Notes: generated by a model from the sequence alone, not told the origin. Numbered from the stretch's first letter, positions 14,731-21,207 are shown. The stretch: DNA of 21,570 bases from Baffinella frigidus (GCA_026770585.1 MU646515.1:282197-303766); one strand, 5' to 3'. A program made the numbers and translations.

Positions 14731-14809
14731 TTTCTCTCTCTCTCTCCCTCTCTCTCTCCCTCTCTCCCTCTCTCCCTCTCTCCCTCTCTCCCTCTCTCTC
14801 TCTCTCTCT
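14731..14809. repeat. (CT)n/(CCCTCTCT)n microsatellite
   Basis: Long pyrimidine run directly after the donor of 14641-14710. It explains the low-complexity open frames on both strands here. Confidence 0.95.
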
Positions 14810-14868
14810 CGTATCAAGCCGGCGTCCGCACTATTTGCTAACGCATGTTCGATCCTTATCGTGCGTAG

Positions 14869-14901
14869 GTTGCTGACGCCTCCTCAGCGCTCGACTCTAC
14901 A
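14869..14901 (+). CDS. Small exon, variant A
   Basis: GTGCGTAG, then VADASSALDST, then GTAGGG. 11 codons, phase 0 at both ends. Its partner at 15023 encodes the same first ten residues with silent differences (GAC/GAT, TCA/TCG, TCT/TCC) and five more codons. Both keep their splice sites and phase. Confidence 0.55.
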
Positions 14902-15022
14902 GTAGGGCCCTAGGACCTGCCTAGGGCGAGTTCGGGCGAATATTCAGCCTACAGATATTCACCTTATGGGCACTTAAGGGATAAGCCGACTGTTGAAGGG
15001 CGTGTCCGTGTTCCCGTTTCAG

Positions 15023-15070
15023 GTTGCTGATGCCTCCTCGGCGCTCGACTCCAGCGTTTTCCTCGACATG
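15023..15070 (+). CDS. Small exon, variant B
   Basis: CCGTTTCAG, then VADASSALDSSVFLDM, then GTCGGA. 16 codons, phase 0 at both ends. Its last 18 bases and the donor form the left arm of the inverted repeat 15053-15214. Confidence 0.6.
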
Positions 15071-15214
15071 GTCGGACCCCCACGCCCCCCTTCCCTCCTG
15101 ACGCATTTTCATGATTCCTCTTTTTCACCTGCGCCAGTTCGATAACCCGCACGCACCCTACAACTTCAATCCTGAGTCCCCCTGAGGGGGCCCGACCATG
15201 TCGAGGAAAACGCT
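15053..15214. repeat. Inverted repeat covering a donor and enclosing an exon
   Basis: AGCGTTTTCCTCGACATGG, TCGGACCCCC (15053-15081) is the reverse complement of 15186-15214 with 28 of 29 matches. The 104-base loop holds the whole exon 15138-15176. The left arm covers the exon end and donor of 15023-15070, so in RNA the donor would be paired. Confidence 0.9.
15138..15176 (+). CDS. Small exon inside the hairpin loop
   Basis: CTGCGCCAG, then FDNPHAPYNFNPE, then GAG|TCCCCC. Start phase 0 fits. There is no GT at the expected end; GA|GTCCCC would leave phase 2, which the next exon does not fit. The frame continues SP and stops. Confidence 0.45.
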
Positions 15215-15236
15215 TCTGAGTCTTGAACACTGCGAC

Positions 15237-15292
15237 CCACACCCTGCGCCCTGCACCCTGCACCCTGCACCCTGCACCCTACCCCCTAAACC
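15237..15292 (+). repeat. (CACCCTG)n repeat
   Basis: CCCTGCACCCTGCACC units, another variant of the heptamer seen in other introns. Confidence 0.9.
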
Positions 15293-15336
15293 CATCTATT
15301 TACCGTCGACCGTAAATATTGTTTTCCCAGCAACAG

Positions 15337-15396
15337 GTGGTGTCGGTGGTGGACAAGGACACGAACCTGCAGCATTCCACACGGTTCTTCGGACAA
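15337..15396 (+). CDS. Exon, variant H
   Basis: AGCAACAG, then VVSVVDKDTNLQHSTRFFGQ, then GTTCCA. 20 codons, phase 0 at both ends. It differs from the exon at 15548 in one residue (H for Y), while third positions differ (GTG/GTT, TCG/TCC, ACA/ACC, CAA/CAG). That pattern suggests selection on both copies. Function unknown. Confidence 0.7.
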
Positions 15397-15467
15397 GTTC
15401 CACTCAGAGTGTTGGGGGGTTAGGATTTGAGTGTTCTCCCCCTGAGTGTTCTTCCCGGGTGCAACAG

Positions 15468-15488
15468 GTGGTGTCCGTTGTGGACAAA
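15468..15488 (+). pseudogene. Truncated middle copy of the VVSVVDK exon
   Basis: GTGCAACAG, then VVSVVDK, then GGCCCTGAACCC: after seven codons the copy passes into telomere-like sequence. The preceding GAGTGTTCTYCCC is itself duplicated. Confidence 0.6.
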
Positions 15489-15547
15489 GGCCCTGAACCC
15501 TGAACACTACAATTTATCATCGACTGTGATTTTTGGGCTCCCGACAG

Positions 15548-15607
15548 GTTGTTTCCGTGGTGGACAAGGACACGAACCTGCAGTATTCCACCCGGTTCTT
15601 CGGACAG
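15548..15607 (+). CDS. Exon, variant Y
   Basis: CCCGACAG, then VVSVVDKDTNLQYSTRFFGQ, then GTCCTT. Same length and phases as 15337-15396; an in-frame replacement for it. Skipping neither would simply repeat 20 residues. Confidence 0.7.
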
Positions 15608-15661
15608 GTCCTTACGACCCTACCACTTACGACCCTACCACTCCTTACGACCCTACCACTC
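15608..15661 (+). repeat. Minisatellite CTTACGACCCTACCA
   Basis: Three and a half copies, the last with CTC inserted. It begins directly at the donor of the preceding exon. Confidence 0.9.
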
Positions 15662-15792
15662 GGGACGTGCTGCGAAGCACGACTGGCCCGGATATTTGGA
15701 ATAACGTGACCAAAAATGCTGACTTTCAGCGTGTTTCCTTACAAACAAATCAACCATTAAACTTGAGAATGATCCCCGTAGTGTTCCGAGAG
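15659..15792. mobile_element. MITE-like element, family B, copy 2
   Basis: Shares the core CCGGATAT..GGA/TAACGTGACC, GTGTTTCCT and CGTAGTGTTYYGAG with 1982-2111. The ends (CTCGGGACGTGCTGCGAAG and the complement of CTCTCGGAACACTACGGGG) pair imperfectly. No target-site duplication is seen. Inserted in an intron. Confidence 0.5.
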
Positions 15793-15946
15793 GACCCTAC
15801 ACCCAGAACCCTAAACCCCCTCTCCCTTCTATGTTGCCTCATCTTTTGGTGCACAGGTCCTCACGACCCGAAACCCTCAACCCTGACTCTTAAACACTGC
15901 TACTAAACCCTCCACCCTCCACCCTGAACCCTACAACCTCGGGCAG

Positions 15947-16015
15947 CTTCCGATCATCGACGGGGGTGCGCTTTTCCACTGCGAACAGATCTCCGCCGTG
16001 TCGCTTCTCTCAGAG
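15947..16015 (+). CDS. Exon, unrecognised
   Basis: CTCGGGCAG, then LPIIDGGALFHCEQISAVSL, LSE, then GAG|GTTCTC. 23 codons, phase 0 at both ends. Single copy, unusual for this gene. Confidence 0.65.
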
Positions 16016-16069
16016 GTTCTCTTTCGGCCCCCACCCTGCGAGACGTGTTGGAGTTCTTGTGGAAGAGGG

Positions 16070-16265
16070 TGTTTGATTTGAGTTCAATTCATCCCAATTG
16101 AGTTCAGTTGAAATTTGATTCGGTTTGGTTTGCGTACAGGAGGCGGATGTGGACAGTGTGGTGGGAATCACCGGCTTCATGTCCGAGTGGCCCCTTGATT
16201 CAATTTGATTCATCCCGATTTGATTTGAGTTGGTTCATGTTTGATTTGATTTGTTTTGCGTGCAG
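16070..16265 (+). repeat. TTTGATTTGATT-rich duplicated intron
   Basis: Two copies of an intron end (ATTCATCCC, GAGTTSRTT, TTGATTYGRTTTG, TTTGCGTRCAG) at 16080-16139 and 16205-16265, spaced about 126 bases. The same GATTTGATTTGAT motif occurs near 9930, 10110 and, reversed, at 1195 and 1335. Confidence 0.75.
16140..16193 (+). CDS. Exon copy 1, donor unclear
   Basis: GCGTACAG, then EADVDSVVGITGFMSEWP, passing into CCTTGATTC without the RLKNHESLM end of copy 2. Only an internal AT|GTCCGA could serve as donor. Differences from copy 2: E/L, S/I, T/A. Confidence 0.4.
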
Positions 16266-16348
16266 CTGGCGGACGTGGACATTGTGGTGGGGATCGCCGG
16301 CTTTATGTCCGAGTGGCCAAGGCTCAAGAACCACGAATCCCTCATGAG
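16266..16348 (+). CDS. Exon copy 2, complete
   Basis: GCGTGCAG, then LADVDIVVGIAGFMSEWPRL, KNHESLM, then AG|GTTTCG. 83 bases, start phase 0, end phase 2; AG plus the first base of 16608 gives serine. After it, 16349-16607 holds a CCTCACC/GGTGAGG hairpin (16381-16404) and a direct repeat TGGCCCAACGTGGCGTTG, no exon. Confidence 0.65.
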
Positions 16349-16607
16349 GTTTCGAGCCTCACCCCCAGAGTGATTTCGAACCTCACCACCTGAGTGGGGT
16401 GAGGTTCAGCTTAATATTGGAGTGGCCGCGCGGCACCTCACCCGCCCCCCCACCCACTCGAGGCCAGAAATGTGACTAGTTTAAACCCGGGGTTCCTTCA
16501 CAAGTGGGGGGGGGTGTAGCAATGGCCCAACGTGGCGTTGTAGTTGAGCGCTGGCCCAACGTGGCGTTGAAGTTGAGCGGTGATGAATGTTCGCGTGTTG
16601 GTGGCAG

Positions 16608-16671
16608 CTCTCCGGCGTTCAATTACAACTCGACCCTGGATAGTGATTCCATCGAGTCCGGCCTCATTTCG
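16608..16671 (+). CDS. Exon, serine-rich, unrecognised
   Basis: TGGTGGCAG, one base, then SPAFNYNSTLDSDSIESGLI, S, then TCG|GTCCCC. 64 bases, end phase 0. NST is a potential N-glycosylation sequon. Confidence 0.6.
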
Positions 16672-16727
16672 GTCCCCCCCTCCCTCCCTCCTCCTTGCGA
16701 TTTTGAGAGGTTGCTGCCGGGAGGTCC

Positions 16728-16945
16728 CAGGGCAGGGCAGGGTAGGGTAGGGCAGGGAAGGGTAGGGTAGGATAGGGTAGGGTAGGGTAGGGTTGGGTTG
16801 GGTTGGGTTGGCAGGGGTGAGTAGGGCAGGAGAGGGTACTTTCGTAGGGCACTTTCGTAGGGCAGGGTAGGGTATAGGGAAGGGCTTCTGGGTTTACAGT
16901 GATGGCGTCCTCGAGTTTGAGAGAGAAGGCAAAGCTACCGAAATG
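16728..16945 (-). repeat. Inverted arm 1: reversed exon end plus (GGGTA)n
   Basis: On the - strand this reads FSLKLEDAITVNPEALPYTL, followed by (CCTAC)n. It matches the end of exon 17530-17616 (FSLELEDAIT) plus its following (CCTAC)n intron at 17640-17850. Exon, donor and microsatellite were copied together and turned round. Identity in the exon part is about 88 percent by eye. Confidence 0.8.
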
Positions 16946-17150
16946 CTCACCGAAATTCTCCCCCTCCTTGATAGCTGGAGAGGGGATGCGTGCGGTGGGA
17001 GGGGACGCGAAGAATGGAAAGGGAGAATAGACTGGGAGAATGGACTGAGGGAGAATGGACAGGGAGAATGGACTCCCCATTCGAACTCCTCCTCACGATT
17101 GTCGAATATGGGGGATTGTGACCATGGACCCTCGCGGGCATCCACCCACA

Positions 17151-17443
17151 CAATATTGGTGTTGGCTTCAGGGGCGTGAGATTCACGAGTTCTCGACGCG
17201 AGATTCAAAGGTTGGCGGGAGGGCGGGAACCGTGAACGGGCAGACAGAGACGAAGTCCGGCGTTGGAACCAGCGAGACTTGCTGATTCGCGATGTTGATT
17301 GACACCCCGAACGCGTTTCCTGCGCGTTCGAATATTGTGACCATGGACCCTCGCGGTGATCCACCCACACAGCGGACCTCAAAGGGAATCGTGAATAGGC
17401 CCTACGGTAGGCAACCCGTAAGAATATAGGGGGCTTCCTACGG
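17151..17443 (-). repeat. Inverted arm 2: reversed exon plus MITE part
   Basis: Reverse complement of 18706-19059. It covers the exon copy (antisense, 17183-17319) and the left part of the family-A element. The right arm has about 65 additional bases, similar to 17080-17140. The two arms are 1.26 kb apart, with arm pair 1 interleaved. Confidence 0.85.
17183..17319 (-). pseudogene. Antisense copy of the GNAFGV exon
   Basis: On the - strand, after GCGCAG: NAFGVSINIANQQVSLVPTP, DFVSVCPFTVPALPPTFESR, VENS, stop. It equals the right-arm copy except for R/H, so the duplication is recent or the pair is kept alike. It cannot be part of a + strand message, but its transcript would be antisense to the exons at 18537 and 18891. 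Confidence 0.65.
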
Positions 17444-17504
17444 ATACGGCAACGGAAAGTCGGTCCGAAATGGGCCGAAAGTCCATTCGTAGCCTGCTGT
17501 GTGG
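17365..17504. mobile_element. MITE-like element, family A, copy 1
   Basis: Terminal inverted repeats CCACACAGCRGRCYWCRAA (left at 17365, right end at 17504). Interior GGCCCTACGGTAGGCAACCC, GTAGGAAGCC-type segments are shared with 18706-18800 and 20276-20436. 140 bases, no coding capacity. No sure target-site duplication. Confidence 0.65.
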
Positions 17505-17529
17505 CCTCACGTTTGGTTTCCAACCCCAG

Positions 17530-17616
17530 GTGATCCTGAAGGGCAACGAGACGTTCTTCACCCAGCCGGGCGCGGTGCTGCGCGGCTTCTCGCTCGAACT
17601 CGAGGACGCCATCACT
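17530..17616 (+). CDS. Exon, unrecognised
   Basis: CCAACCCCAG, then VILKGNETFFTQPGAVLRGF, SLELEDAIT, then ACT|GTAATC. 29 codons, phase 0 at both ends, nearly all third positions G or C. NET is a potential N-glycosylation sequon. Its end is the part copied into inverted arm 1. Confidence 0.75.
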
Positions 17617-17639
17617 GTAATCCCTGAACCCAAACCCTA

Positions 17640-17850
17640 CCGACCCTCGCCCCTGCCAACCCTACCCTTCCCTACCCTACCCTATCCTACCCTACCCTAC
17701 CCTACCCAAACCTACCCTACGCTTCTCTACGCTACCCTACCCTACCCTACCCAACTCTACCCTACTCTACCCTACCCCACCTTGCCCTACCCTACTCTAC
17801 CCTACCGTACCGTACCGTACCCTACCCTACCCTACCCTACTCTACCCTAA
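17640..17850 (+). repeat. (CCTAC)n pentamer array
   Basis: About forty CCTAC units with CTCTAC and CGTAC variants, followed to 17955 by CCCTAAA/CCCGAAA telomere-like DNA. Complementary to (GGGTA)n at 16728-16880. Confidence 0.95.
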
Positions 17851-17966
17851 CCTAAATCGTAAACCTCAAAACCCAACCCCTAAACACTAAACCCTAAGCC
17901 CTAAACCCCAACCCCTCAACCCGAAACCCCAACCCTAAACCCGAAACCCGAAACCGATCCGGACAG

Positions 17967-18030
17967 GTGCATTTCATGGAGCAGCATCCGCACGCGCGCT
18001 TCGAGCAGATGTATGGCTTGATCCACGCGG
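17967..18030 (+). CDS. Exon copy 1 of 3
   Basis: CCGGACAG, then VHFMEQHPHARFEQMYGLIH, A, then G|GTACTT. 64 bases, start phase 0 and end phase 1, fitting 17616 and 18537 (HA-G-NAFGV). Histidine-rich. Confidence 0.7.
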
Positions 18031-18136
18031 GTACTTAACCCAACGTCCTTCTAAGACTTATTCCAACGTACTTCTAAGATTTGTGCCACGCGTCGGCCAC
18101 TTTTGGAGAAGAATCTAGAAACGAATACCGAAATAG

Positions 18137-18195
18137 ATTTTTGGAGCGGCTTCCGCGCGCGCGTTTCGAGCAGATGTTCGGCCTCATCAACGCGG
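18137..18195 (+). pseudogene. Exon copy 2, phase broken
   Basis: FLERLPRARFEQMFGLINA ends G|GTACTT like copy 1, but its acceptor (GAAATAG) leaves one base before the frame, so it would be out of phase after 17616. The intron GTACTTCTAAGACTTATYC is duplicated with it. Confidence 0.5.
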
Positions 18196-18284
18196 GTACT
18201 TCTAAGACTTATCCAAACGTCCTTCTAAGATTTGTACTGCGAGTCAGCCACTTTTGGAGAAGAATCCAGACATCCATACCAAAA

Positions 18285-18339
18285 TCGACGTTTGGAGCAG
18301 CATCCGCACGTGCGCTTCGAGCAGATGTTTGGCCTCACT
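18285..18339 (+). pseudogene. Exon copy 3, no acceptor
   Basis: RLEQHPHVRFEQMFGLT, donor ACT|GTTATC, without an AG at the right place upstream. A long frame runs through it (18232-18471). Three copies of the AAGAATC..GAAATAGAYTTTTGG flank show tandem duplication with a unit of about 150 bases. Confidence 0.45.
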
Positions 18340-18712
18340 GTTATCCGTTTTGACCCTAGATTCGACCCAAACACATTCAACGCTTTACCTTTCAGCAAGA
18401 CTCCCTGGTCCCGCGAGACTTGCGTGGCTTGTGTTGAGCCAAGCTTTTTGTGCGGGGAACTCCCATGTTGAGCCAAGCCTTTTGCGTGGCTACTTTGACC
18501 CTGGATTCGACTCAACGCTTTACCTTTCAACCGCAGGCAACGCGTTTGGGGTCCCGATCAACATCGCGAATCAGCAAGTCTCGTGAAGTCTCCTAGTGGG
18601 AGACTCCAGCAAGTCTTCCTAGAGACTTGAGTGGCTTGTGTTGAACATTCAGCGTTTGGCAAGGCTACTTGGACCCTGGATTCGACTCAACGCTTTCCCT
18701 TTCATCCGTAGG
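18340..18712 (+). repeat. Tandem acceptor-bearing repeat, ~160 bases
   Basis: GACCCTRGATTCGACYCAA, CGCTTTMCCTTTCA, then CRG or CGTAG stands at 18350, 18497 and 18671. CTTGCGTGGCTTGTGTTGA precedes each. The second ends in the CCGCAG acceptor of exon 18537; the third ends where the inverted arm starts. A small AGTCTCC/GGGAGACT hairpin is at 18586. Confidence 0.75.
18537..18577 (+). CDS. Exon, copy A
   Basis: CAACCGCAG, two bases, then NAFGVPINIANQQ, before GTCTCG. 41 bases; the two bases complete glycine from 18030. If not spliced at CAA|GTCTCG it meets TGA within two codons. Confidence 0.55.
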
Positions 18713-19059
18713 AAGCCCCCTATATTCTTACGGGTTGCCTACCGTAGGGCCTATTCACGATTCCCTTTGAGGTCCGCTGTGTGGGTGGATGCCCGTGAGG
18801 GTCACAATACCCCATATTCGAACTCCTCATCACGATTGTGGACAGTCAATTCTCCGGGTCCGTGGTCACAATACCTATTCGAACGCGCAGGAAACGCGTT
18901 CGGGGTGTCAATCAACATCGCGAACCAGCAAGTCTCACTGGTTCCGACGCCGGACTTCGTCTCTGTCTGCCCGTTCACGGTTCCCGCCCTCCCGCCAACC
19001 TTTGAATCTCACGTCGAGAACTCGTGAATCTCACGCCCCTGAAGCCAACACCAATGTTG
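18706..19059 (+). repeat. Inverted arm 2, right side, with truncated MITE A
   Basis: Contains a family-A element cut at CCGTAGGAAG (18706-18800), a spacer CATATTCGAACTCCTCATCACG related to 17080, and exon copy B. Reverse complement of 17151-17443. Confidence 0.85.
18891..18931 (+). CDS. Exon, copy B, with longer open end
   Basis: AACGCGCAG, two bases, then NAFGVSINIANQQ, before GTCTCA; same length and phases as copy A, with P to S. The frame stays open further: VSLVPTPDFVSVCPFTVPAL, PPTFESHVENS, stop at 19025. This longer form could be a C-terminal exon if splicing is skipped. Confidence 0.5.
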
Positions 19060-19154
19060 AGGGTACCTCCAACCCTCAGTAGCACCTTCAACCCTCCAAC
19101 CCTCAATATTGAGACGCAGCAATCACTCTCCGGACCTCCCACGCTTTTTCGAGA

Positions 19155-19345
19155 TGTGACCAGACGCTCGTTGCAGATGACATCAGACGCACCTTTTTGC
19201 TGATATCGCGCGCGGCTTGTTCATGACATTGCGAGGCCCTCGTAGATGACATATCAGGCTCCTTCTAGACAACATCTGACGCCCTCACGCCTCATACCGA
19301 TGAAATCACACGCACCTTTTCCATGACATCACACACCCCTTTCAG
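19155..19345 (+). repeat. ATGACATC minisatellite
   Basis: About seven units of 25-36 bases around GATGACATCAGACGCACCTT. The last ends in CCCTTTCAG, the acceptor of the next exon. From 19060 to 19154 there are CCCTCAA-like repeats only. Confidence 0.8.
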
Positions 19346-19435
19346 ATGACGGCGGCGATCCCCTGCGTGTCGCGGCGCGATGTGCTGCTCCGCTCGTTCC
19401 CCACCATCCTCGGCTCCGTCCCTACTGCGATGGAG
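19346..19435 (+). CDS. Exon, variant 1 of 4
   Basis: CTTTCAG, then MTAAIPCVSRRDVLLRSFPT, ILGSVPTAME, then GAG|GTGTGT. 30 codons, phase 0 at both ends. The ATG is probably internal. Later copies: 19525 (partial), 19702 (intact, diverged), 19825 (fragment). Confidence 0.65.
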
Positions 19436-19524
19436 GTGTGTTTCCTAGCTCTGCCTCACACACTAGCGCTGCGGGAGTTTGGTCACTTCAACCACCACCA
19501 ACCACCTCACCCCTCACCCCAACG

Positions 19525-19569
19525 CTCGTTCCCGCCCATCACCGGCTCCGTCCCTACTGCGATGGAGGT
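19525..19569 (+). pseudogene. Variant 2, 5' end lost
   Basis: RSFPPITGSVPTAME with donor GAG|GTGCGC; upstream is CACCCCTCACCCC, without an acceptor. The flank GGTCACTTCAACCMACCACCAAC recurs at 20043. Confidence 0.5.
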
Positions 19570-19656
19570 GCGCTTCACGGCAGATGACATGACTCTCTCG
19601 CTGTCTCTATCTCCTTCCCACTCCCTTCCTCCCTCGCGCTCTCCCTCCCTATGTAG

Positions 19657-19681
19657 GTGTGTTTCATGGAAGAGAGATACG
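19657..19681 (+). CDS. Possible microexon
   Basis: CCTATGTAG, then VCFMEERY, G|GTGCAG. It resembles VHFMEQ (17967) and VRFMEA (19928), suggesting a recurring V-x-FME exon start. 25 bases, phases not consistent with neighbours. Confidence 0.3.
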
Positions 19682-19701
19682 GTGCAGGGTTCAGGGTGTA
19701 G

Positions 19702-19764
19702 GGTGACGACGTGCTGCGCTGGGCGTTCCCCTCCATTCTCGGCAGCGTGACTACCGCCATGGAG
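19702..19764 (+). CDS. Exon, variant 3, intact
   Basis: GGGTGTAG, then GDDVLRWAFPSILGSVTTAM, E, then GAG|GTAGCA. 21 codons, phase 0 at both ends. Relative to variant 1: RDVLLRSFPT to DDVLRWAFPS and P to T. The acceptor lies in a GTGTAGGGT repeat. A fragment (GSVPTAMK, donor AAG|GTGCCG) follows at 19825-19851. Confidence 0.55.
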
Positions 19765-19822
19765 GTAGCATTTAGAGTTTAGGGTTTAGGGTTTAGGGTT
19801 TGGGGTCAGGGGGTAGGGTTTA
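19765..19822 (-). repeat. TTTAGGG telomere-like tract, reversed
   Basis: GAGTTTAGGGTTTAGGGTTT and GGGGTAGGG: G-rich on +, opposite to most other tracts. Confidence 0.9.
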
Positions 19823-19927
19823 TGGTTGGCAGCGTCCCCACCGCCATGAAGGTGCCGAGGATTTCCCTTAAGGTGTGTGTCCTTATGCCCGTTCACAACT
19901 TACCCTACCACCGCGTGTTTCGGACAG

Positions 19928-19956
19928 CGGTGGGTGCGCTTCATGGAAGCGAACAG
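19928..19956 (+). CDS. Possible small exon
   Basis: TTTCGGACAG, then RWVRFMEAN, AG|GTTGAG. 29 bases, end phase 2, which does not fit 20090. Weak. Confidence 0.35.
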
Positions 19957-20089
19957 GTTGAGGGTTACGGAAAGGTGACAAGGTAGGGGACGGTGTGCTG
20001 AACGCGAGAGCACCTGGTGGGGAAAGGTGAATGGTTCGGTTCGGTCACTTCAACCCACCACCAACCTCCTAACCCCTCACCCCGAAAAG

Positions 20090-20134
20090 GTGAATGTTTC
20101 GGACGGGACCGCGGACGAGTCGGGCTTCATGCAG
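20090..20134 (+). CDS. Small exon, unrecognised
   Basis: CCCGAAAAG, then VNVSDGTADESGFMQ, then GTGATC. 15 codons, phase 0 at both ends, fits 20535. NVS is a potential N-glycosylation sequon. A trace of its start (GGGAAAGGTGAATGGTTCGG) lies at 20022. Confidence 0.55.
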
Positions 20135-20136
20135 GT

Positions 20137-20240
20137 GATCGACACACCCCTTGCTGTCATCAACACACCATATGCTGTCATCGCCACATCCATTGCTTCA
20201 GCGACACACCCCGTGTTGTCATCGACACACATCTCACGCT
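20137..20240 (+). repeat. Minisatellite GTCATCGACACACC
   Basis: Four to five degenerate units of about 22-28 bases (ATCGACACACCCC, TGCTGTC). Confidence 0.8.
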
Positions 20241-20275
20241 TATCCCAGCTCACATCACACGCCCCTTCCTGCCAT

Positions 20276-20436
20276 CCACACAGCGGACTTCGAAGGGATT
20301 TTGAATAACCCCTAAGCGATAAGACCTAGGACCCTACGGTAGGCAACCCGTAGGGGCATAGGGGGGTTCCTACGGATCAGGTAACGGAAACTCGGGCACT
20401 GAGTGCCCGAAAATCCCTTCGTAGCCCTCTGGGTGG
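20276..20436. mobile_element. MITE-like element, family A, copy 3 (best ends)
   Basis: CCACACAGCGGACTTCGAAG, GGATTTT at the left and the complement of CCACCCAGAGGGCTACGAAG, GGATTTT at the right: 23 of 27 matching by eye. TCGGGCACTGAGTGCCCGA is an internal perfect palindrome at 20392-20410. 161 bases, intronic, non-coding. No clear target-site duplication. Confidence 0.75.
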
Positions 20437-20534
20437 GGATACCCCGAGTAAAGACAGCTTCGAGCCTTTCGCCTGCACCGGGGCGCGCCTATTCAGCTTT
20501 TTTCTTTATAGCAAACCTCTCTCCGGCAATGCAG

Positions 20535-20635
20535 GGCATTCTGGGCGGGAGCGAGTACGCAGCGCAGCTGGGCGCAAACTTCTCGCAGATCCTCTCTGAC
20601 AAGTTCGATCTCAACCGCCGCTACCGCCGCGCTTG
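20535..20635 (+). CDS. Exon, unrecognised
   Basis: GGCAATGCAG, then GILGGSEYAAQLGANFSQIL, SDKFDLNRRYRRA, TG|GTCTTT. 101 bases, start phase 0, end phase 2; TG plus the first G of 20861 gives tryptophan. NFS is a potential N-glycosylation sequon; the basic end (NRRYRR) could be a processing or membrane-flanking patch, an open possibility. Confidence 0.75.
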
Positions 20636-20639
20636 GTCT

Positions 20640-20858
20640 TTTTTCGATCCCTGAAACCTCAACCCCGAATCCCCAACCGTGAAACCGGTTCCCTAAACCC
20701 TGACATCTCAACTTCAAACCCGAAACCCGAAACCCGAAACCCGAAACCCGAAACCCGAAACCGTAAAACCTCAACCCAAATTCTACGCCACAAACCCCAT
20801 ACCTCAAACCCTAAACCCTGACCTCCAAACCCTCACCCATCACCCCGCAACCCCAAAC
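20640..20858 (+). repeat. CCCGAAA/CCCTAAA intron
   Basis: AAACCCGAAACCCG units, then CCAAACCC, ending in CCCCAAACAG, the next acceptor. C-rich on +. Confidence 0.95.
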
Positions 20859-20860
20859 AG

Positions 20861-20948
20861 GTGGGTGAACCCAGGATTCACGTGGAACAAGCAGCAGTAT
20901 GTCGCGGCCGGCTTCGACCGCTACTCTGTTTCCCAGCGCATCATGCTG
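20861..20948 (+). CDS. Exon, unrecognised
   Basis: One base completes W, then WVNPGFTWNKQQYVAAGFDR, YSVSQRIML, then CTG|GTTTTG. 88 bases, end phase 0. A partial copy with altered residues follows at 21073. Confidence 0.7.
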
Positions 20949-21072
20949 GTTTTGCTGGTGGGTTTGGGGTTCGAGGTTATAGGGTTCGGGTTAAAGTGGT
21001 TCGGGGGTCAGATGTTGTGGGGATCGAGGTCAGGGTTTTGGGTTCAAGTGGTCATCCTTTCGGGTTTGGGGG

Positions 21073-21115
21073 TGGCCGCTACTCTGTTTTGCAGCGCATC
21101 ATGCTCATCTTGCTA
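21073..21115 (+). pseudogene. Partial copy of the previous exon
   Basis: GRYSVLQRIMLILL matches DRYSVSQRIMLVLL; TTGCAG arose inside where the intact exon has TCCCAG. Flanked by reversed telomere-like DNA (GGGTTTGGGG, 20950-21070). Confidence 0.55.
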
Positions 21116-21162
21116 AACCTTGGTATCCAACCGTTAATCTCGTCACCCCTACGCGCAAGTAG

Positions 21163-21207
21163 GGCTGGACGAGCACGACGGCACGCGCCGCCGCGCCATC
21201 CTCACCC
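21163..21207 (+). pseudogene. First copy of the LDEHDGTRRR exon, start altered
   Basis: LDEHDGTRRRAILT with AAGTAGG in place of the GTG start and no donor; passes into CCCCTCACCCCTAA. Twin of 21360. Confidence 0.5.

Noticed and set aside
14464-14905. Frames rich in Arg-Glu or Leu-Ser repeats
   Set aside because: They are translations of the CT microsatellite.
16894-17523. 209-codon - strand frame, apparently a gene
   Set aside because: Its protein-like part (17183-17319) is an inverted copy of a + strand exon, and the frame crosses a MITE and (GGGTA)n, so not an independent gene.
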